From Comamonadaceae bacterium (GTDB lineage: Bacteria > Pseudomonadota > Gammaproteobacteria > Burkholderiales > Burkholderiaceae_C): a stretch of 6,958 bases of DNA. The notes under the pieces were generated by a model. The model was not told the origin of the DNA, ran no database searches, and saw only the letters and a list, made by a program, of their open reading frames with translations. The DNA lies in the NCBI GenBank assembly GCA_027490555.1, contig JAIXXW010000292.1:1-6958 (forward strand), written 5' to 3'. The position numbers and the translations under genes were made by a program. Shown in pieces: positions 5,932-6,958 of this stretch (positions within the stretch are counted from its first letter, which is position 1; every line of letters begins with the position of its first letter).

Positions 5932-5953
5932 AGCCTGGTTGATAATGTTGGTC

Positions 5954-6958
5954 ATGCCCAATTTGTCCAAGCCGACCGACATCCGCCTGAACATCATGGC
6001 GGACTTGCAGAAATGGCGAGCCTTTTTGGCGATCGCCGAGTTGGGCAGCCTGACCCGTGCAGCGCTTTTTCTGGACACCAACCAGTCGTTTTTGAGCCGA
6101 CAAATCAATGCGCTGGAGCGGGACTGTGGCACCCGGCTGTTCAATCGGACCGGCCGGGGCGTGGAGCTGTCGGAGGTGGGTGCGCGCTTGTTTCCACAGG
6201 TCACCAGCTTGCTGGCAGACGCCGAGCGGCTGGAGCTGGAGATCCGTGAAAGTGCCCAGGAGCCTTCCGGCGTGGTGACGATTGCCACGCTGCCTTCGAT
6301 CGGGTTTCACCTGATTGGCCCCCTGTACTCGGCGCTCAAGCAGACGGCTTCCCGGATTCAGCTCAAAGTGCTGGAAGGCTCGAGTGGACAAGTGGAGGAG
6401 TGGCTGGCGGATGCGCGCATCGACATCGCGATTGTGTACCGCTATGGGCCTCCCAGACCTGCAGAAGAACATTGTCTGGCGACCATCGACAGCTACCTGA
6501 TCGGGCCGCCGGGCGACGTCATCACAGCGGCTGCCGAGGTGGATTTTTTGAAGCTCCATGCCTTGCCCTTCATCTTGCCCAGTGCACCCAACGGTTTGCG
6601 GACCATGCTGGATTCGCTGGCCAAGCAGTGGCATATCCATCTTGAGCCACTGATCGAAGCGGATTCCTTGCCGCTGCAAAAGTCATTGGTCGAAAAAGAC
6701 AAGCTCTACACGGTTTTGCCGCTGCATGCGGTTTGGACAGAGGTGTCGGAGGGACGCCTTCAGGCCTCTCGCATCGTCAACCCCATTTGCCAACGCAAGA
6801 TTGCCCTGACCTATGCCAAGTCCAAAAGGCTTACGCGGGCGGTCTCGCGGGTGTCTTCCTTGATTCAGGTCAATGTCGAAAACATGGGCCGCAACGGCTT
6901 GTGGCATTCGGTGCAGACCGGCGAGCTTGAACCCCCTGGGTCATCGGATGCGACCGTC
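5954..6958 (+). CDS. LysR family transcriptional regulator, 3' end beyond the window
   Basis: This is a LysR-type regulator read from an ATG at 5954; the frame stays open for 335 codons to the window edge. Residues 17-75 form the winged helix-turn-helix: DLQKWRAFLAIAELGSLTRAA, then LDTNQSFLSRQINALERDCG and TRLFNRTGRGVELSEVGARL, the standard LysR N-terminus. A linker helix (82-102) leads to an effector domain beginning VVTIATLPSIGFHLIGPLYSALKQ, with DARIDIAIVYRYGPP (153-167) and later LVEKDKLYTVLPLHAVW. An in-frame ATG at 5996 starts MADLQKWRAFL, which fits usual LysR starts just as well, and another ATG lies at 5945; none has a clear ribosome-binding site. The protein already exceeds the usual length of about 300, so the stop should be close. 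It is divergent from the hydratase gene set, which it probably controls, with an effector likely to be a pathway acid. Both statements are inferences from arrangement. Confidence 0.93.
   Translation, partial: MPNLSKPTDIRLNIMADLQKWRAFLAIAELGSLTRAALFLDTNQSFLSRQINALERDCGTRLFNRTGRGVELSEVGARLFPQVTSLLADAERLELEIRESAQEPSGVVTIATLPSIGFHLIGPLYSALKQTASRIQLKVLEGSSGQVEEWLADARIDIAIVYRYGPPRPAEEHCLATIDSYLIGPPGDVITAAAEVDFLKLHALPFILPSAPNGLRTMLDSLAKQWHIHLEPLIEADSLPLQKSLVEKDKLYTVLPLHAVWTEVSEGRLQASRIVNPICQRKIALTYAKSKRLTRAVSRVSSLIQVNVENMGRNGLWHSVQTGELEPPGSSDATV

Noticed and set aside
4329..5942. A 537-codon open frame on the plus strand across the hydratase genes
   Set aside because: It is antisense to two clearly recognisable genes, has no family motifs and a composition typical of a shadow frame in GC-rich DNA.
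5879..6679. A 266-codon minus-strand open frame opposite the LysR gene
   Set aside because: The plus strand encodes a clear LysR helix-turn-helix and effector domain; the minus frame has no motifs.
1..6958. CRISPR arrays, tRNA or rRNA genes, insertion sequences, phage genes
   Set aside because: I saw no regularly spaced repeats, no tRNA-like cloverleaf, no transposase or integrase motifs; almost all sequence is accounted for by eight metabolic and regulatory genes.

Overview
The window looks like an accessory catabolic region from a betaproteobacterium, most likely a Burkholderiales/Comamonadaceae-type genome. This rests on GC-rich coding sequence, two tripartite-tricarboxylate (Bug/TctC) receptors used as stand-alone solute receptors, and tight head-to-tail catabolic genes with a divergent LysR regulator. 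It is an inference from gene content and style; no rRNA or marker gene is present.

Layout. Positions 1-1784 (+ strand) carry the 3' part of a Bug receptor gene and then an alpha/beta-hydrolase-fold gene whose catalytic serine position is alanine. From 5834 down to 1816 (- strand) runs a five-gene set, in transcription order: the alpha subunit and beta subunit of an iron-sulfur class I fumarase/tartrate-dehydratase-like hydro-lyase, a carboxymuconolactone-decarboxylase (CMD) family protein, a LigI-like amidohydrolase-superfamily lactonase, and, after a 121-base gap, a second Bug receptor. The first four are nearly contiguous: a 9-base gap, then an ATGA overlap, then a GTGA overlap. A LysR regulator is divergent from 5954 and runs off the right edge without a stop. 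The 119 bases between it and the hydratase contain three perfect dyads.

How the genes may work together (inference). A periplasmic receptor would capture an organic acid for a tripartite tricarboxylate transporter whose membrane subunits are not in the window. The lactonase, CMD protein and hydratase would then open, rearrange or hydrate a (di)carboxylate, with LysR sensing a pathway compound. The enzyme mix resembles the lower branches of aromatic-acid or sugar-acid degradation, but it does not match a complete pathway I can name.

The hydratase keeps its three cluster cysteines but has substitutions in substrate-pocket motifs of both subunits, so it is probably neither a standard fumarase nor a standard tartrate dehydratase. 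The best candidate for something undescribed is this five-gene pathway with its altered hydratase. The serine-less hydrolase beside it is the second.
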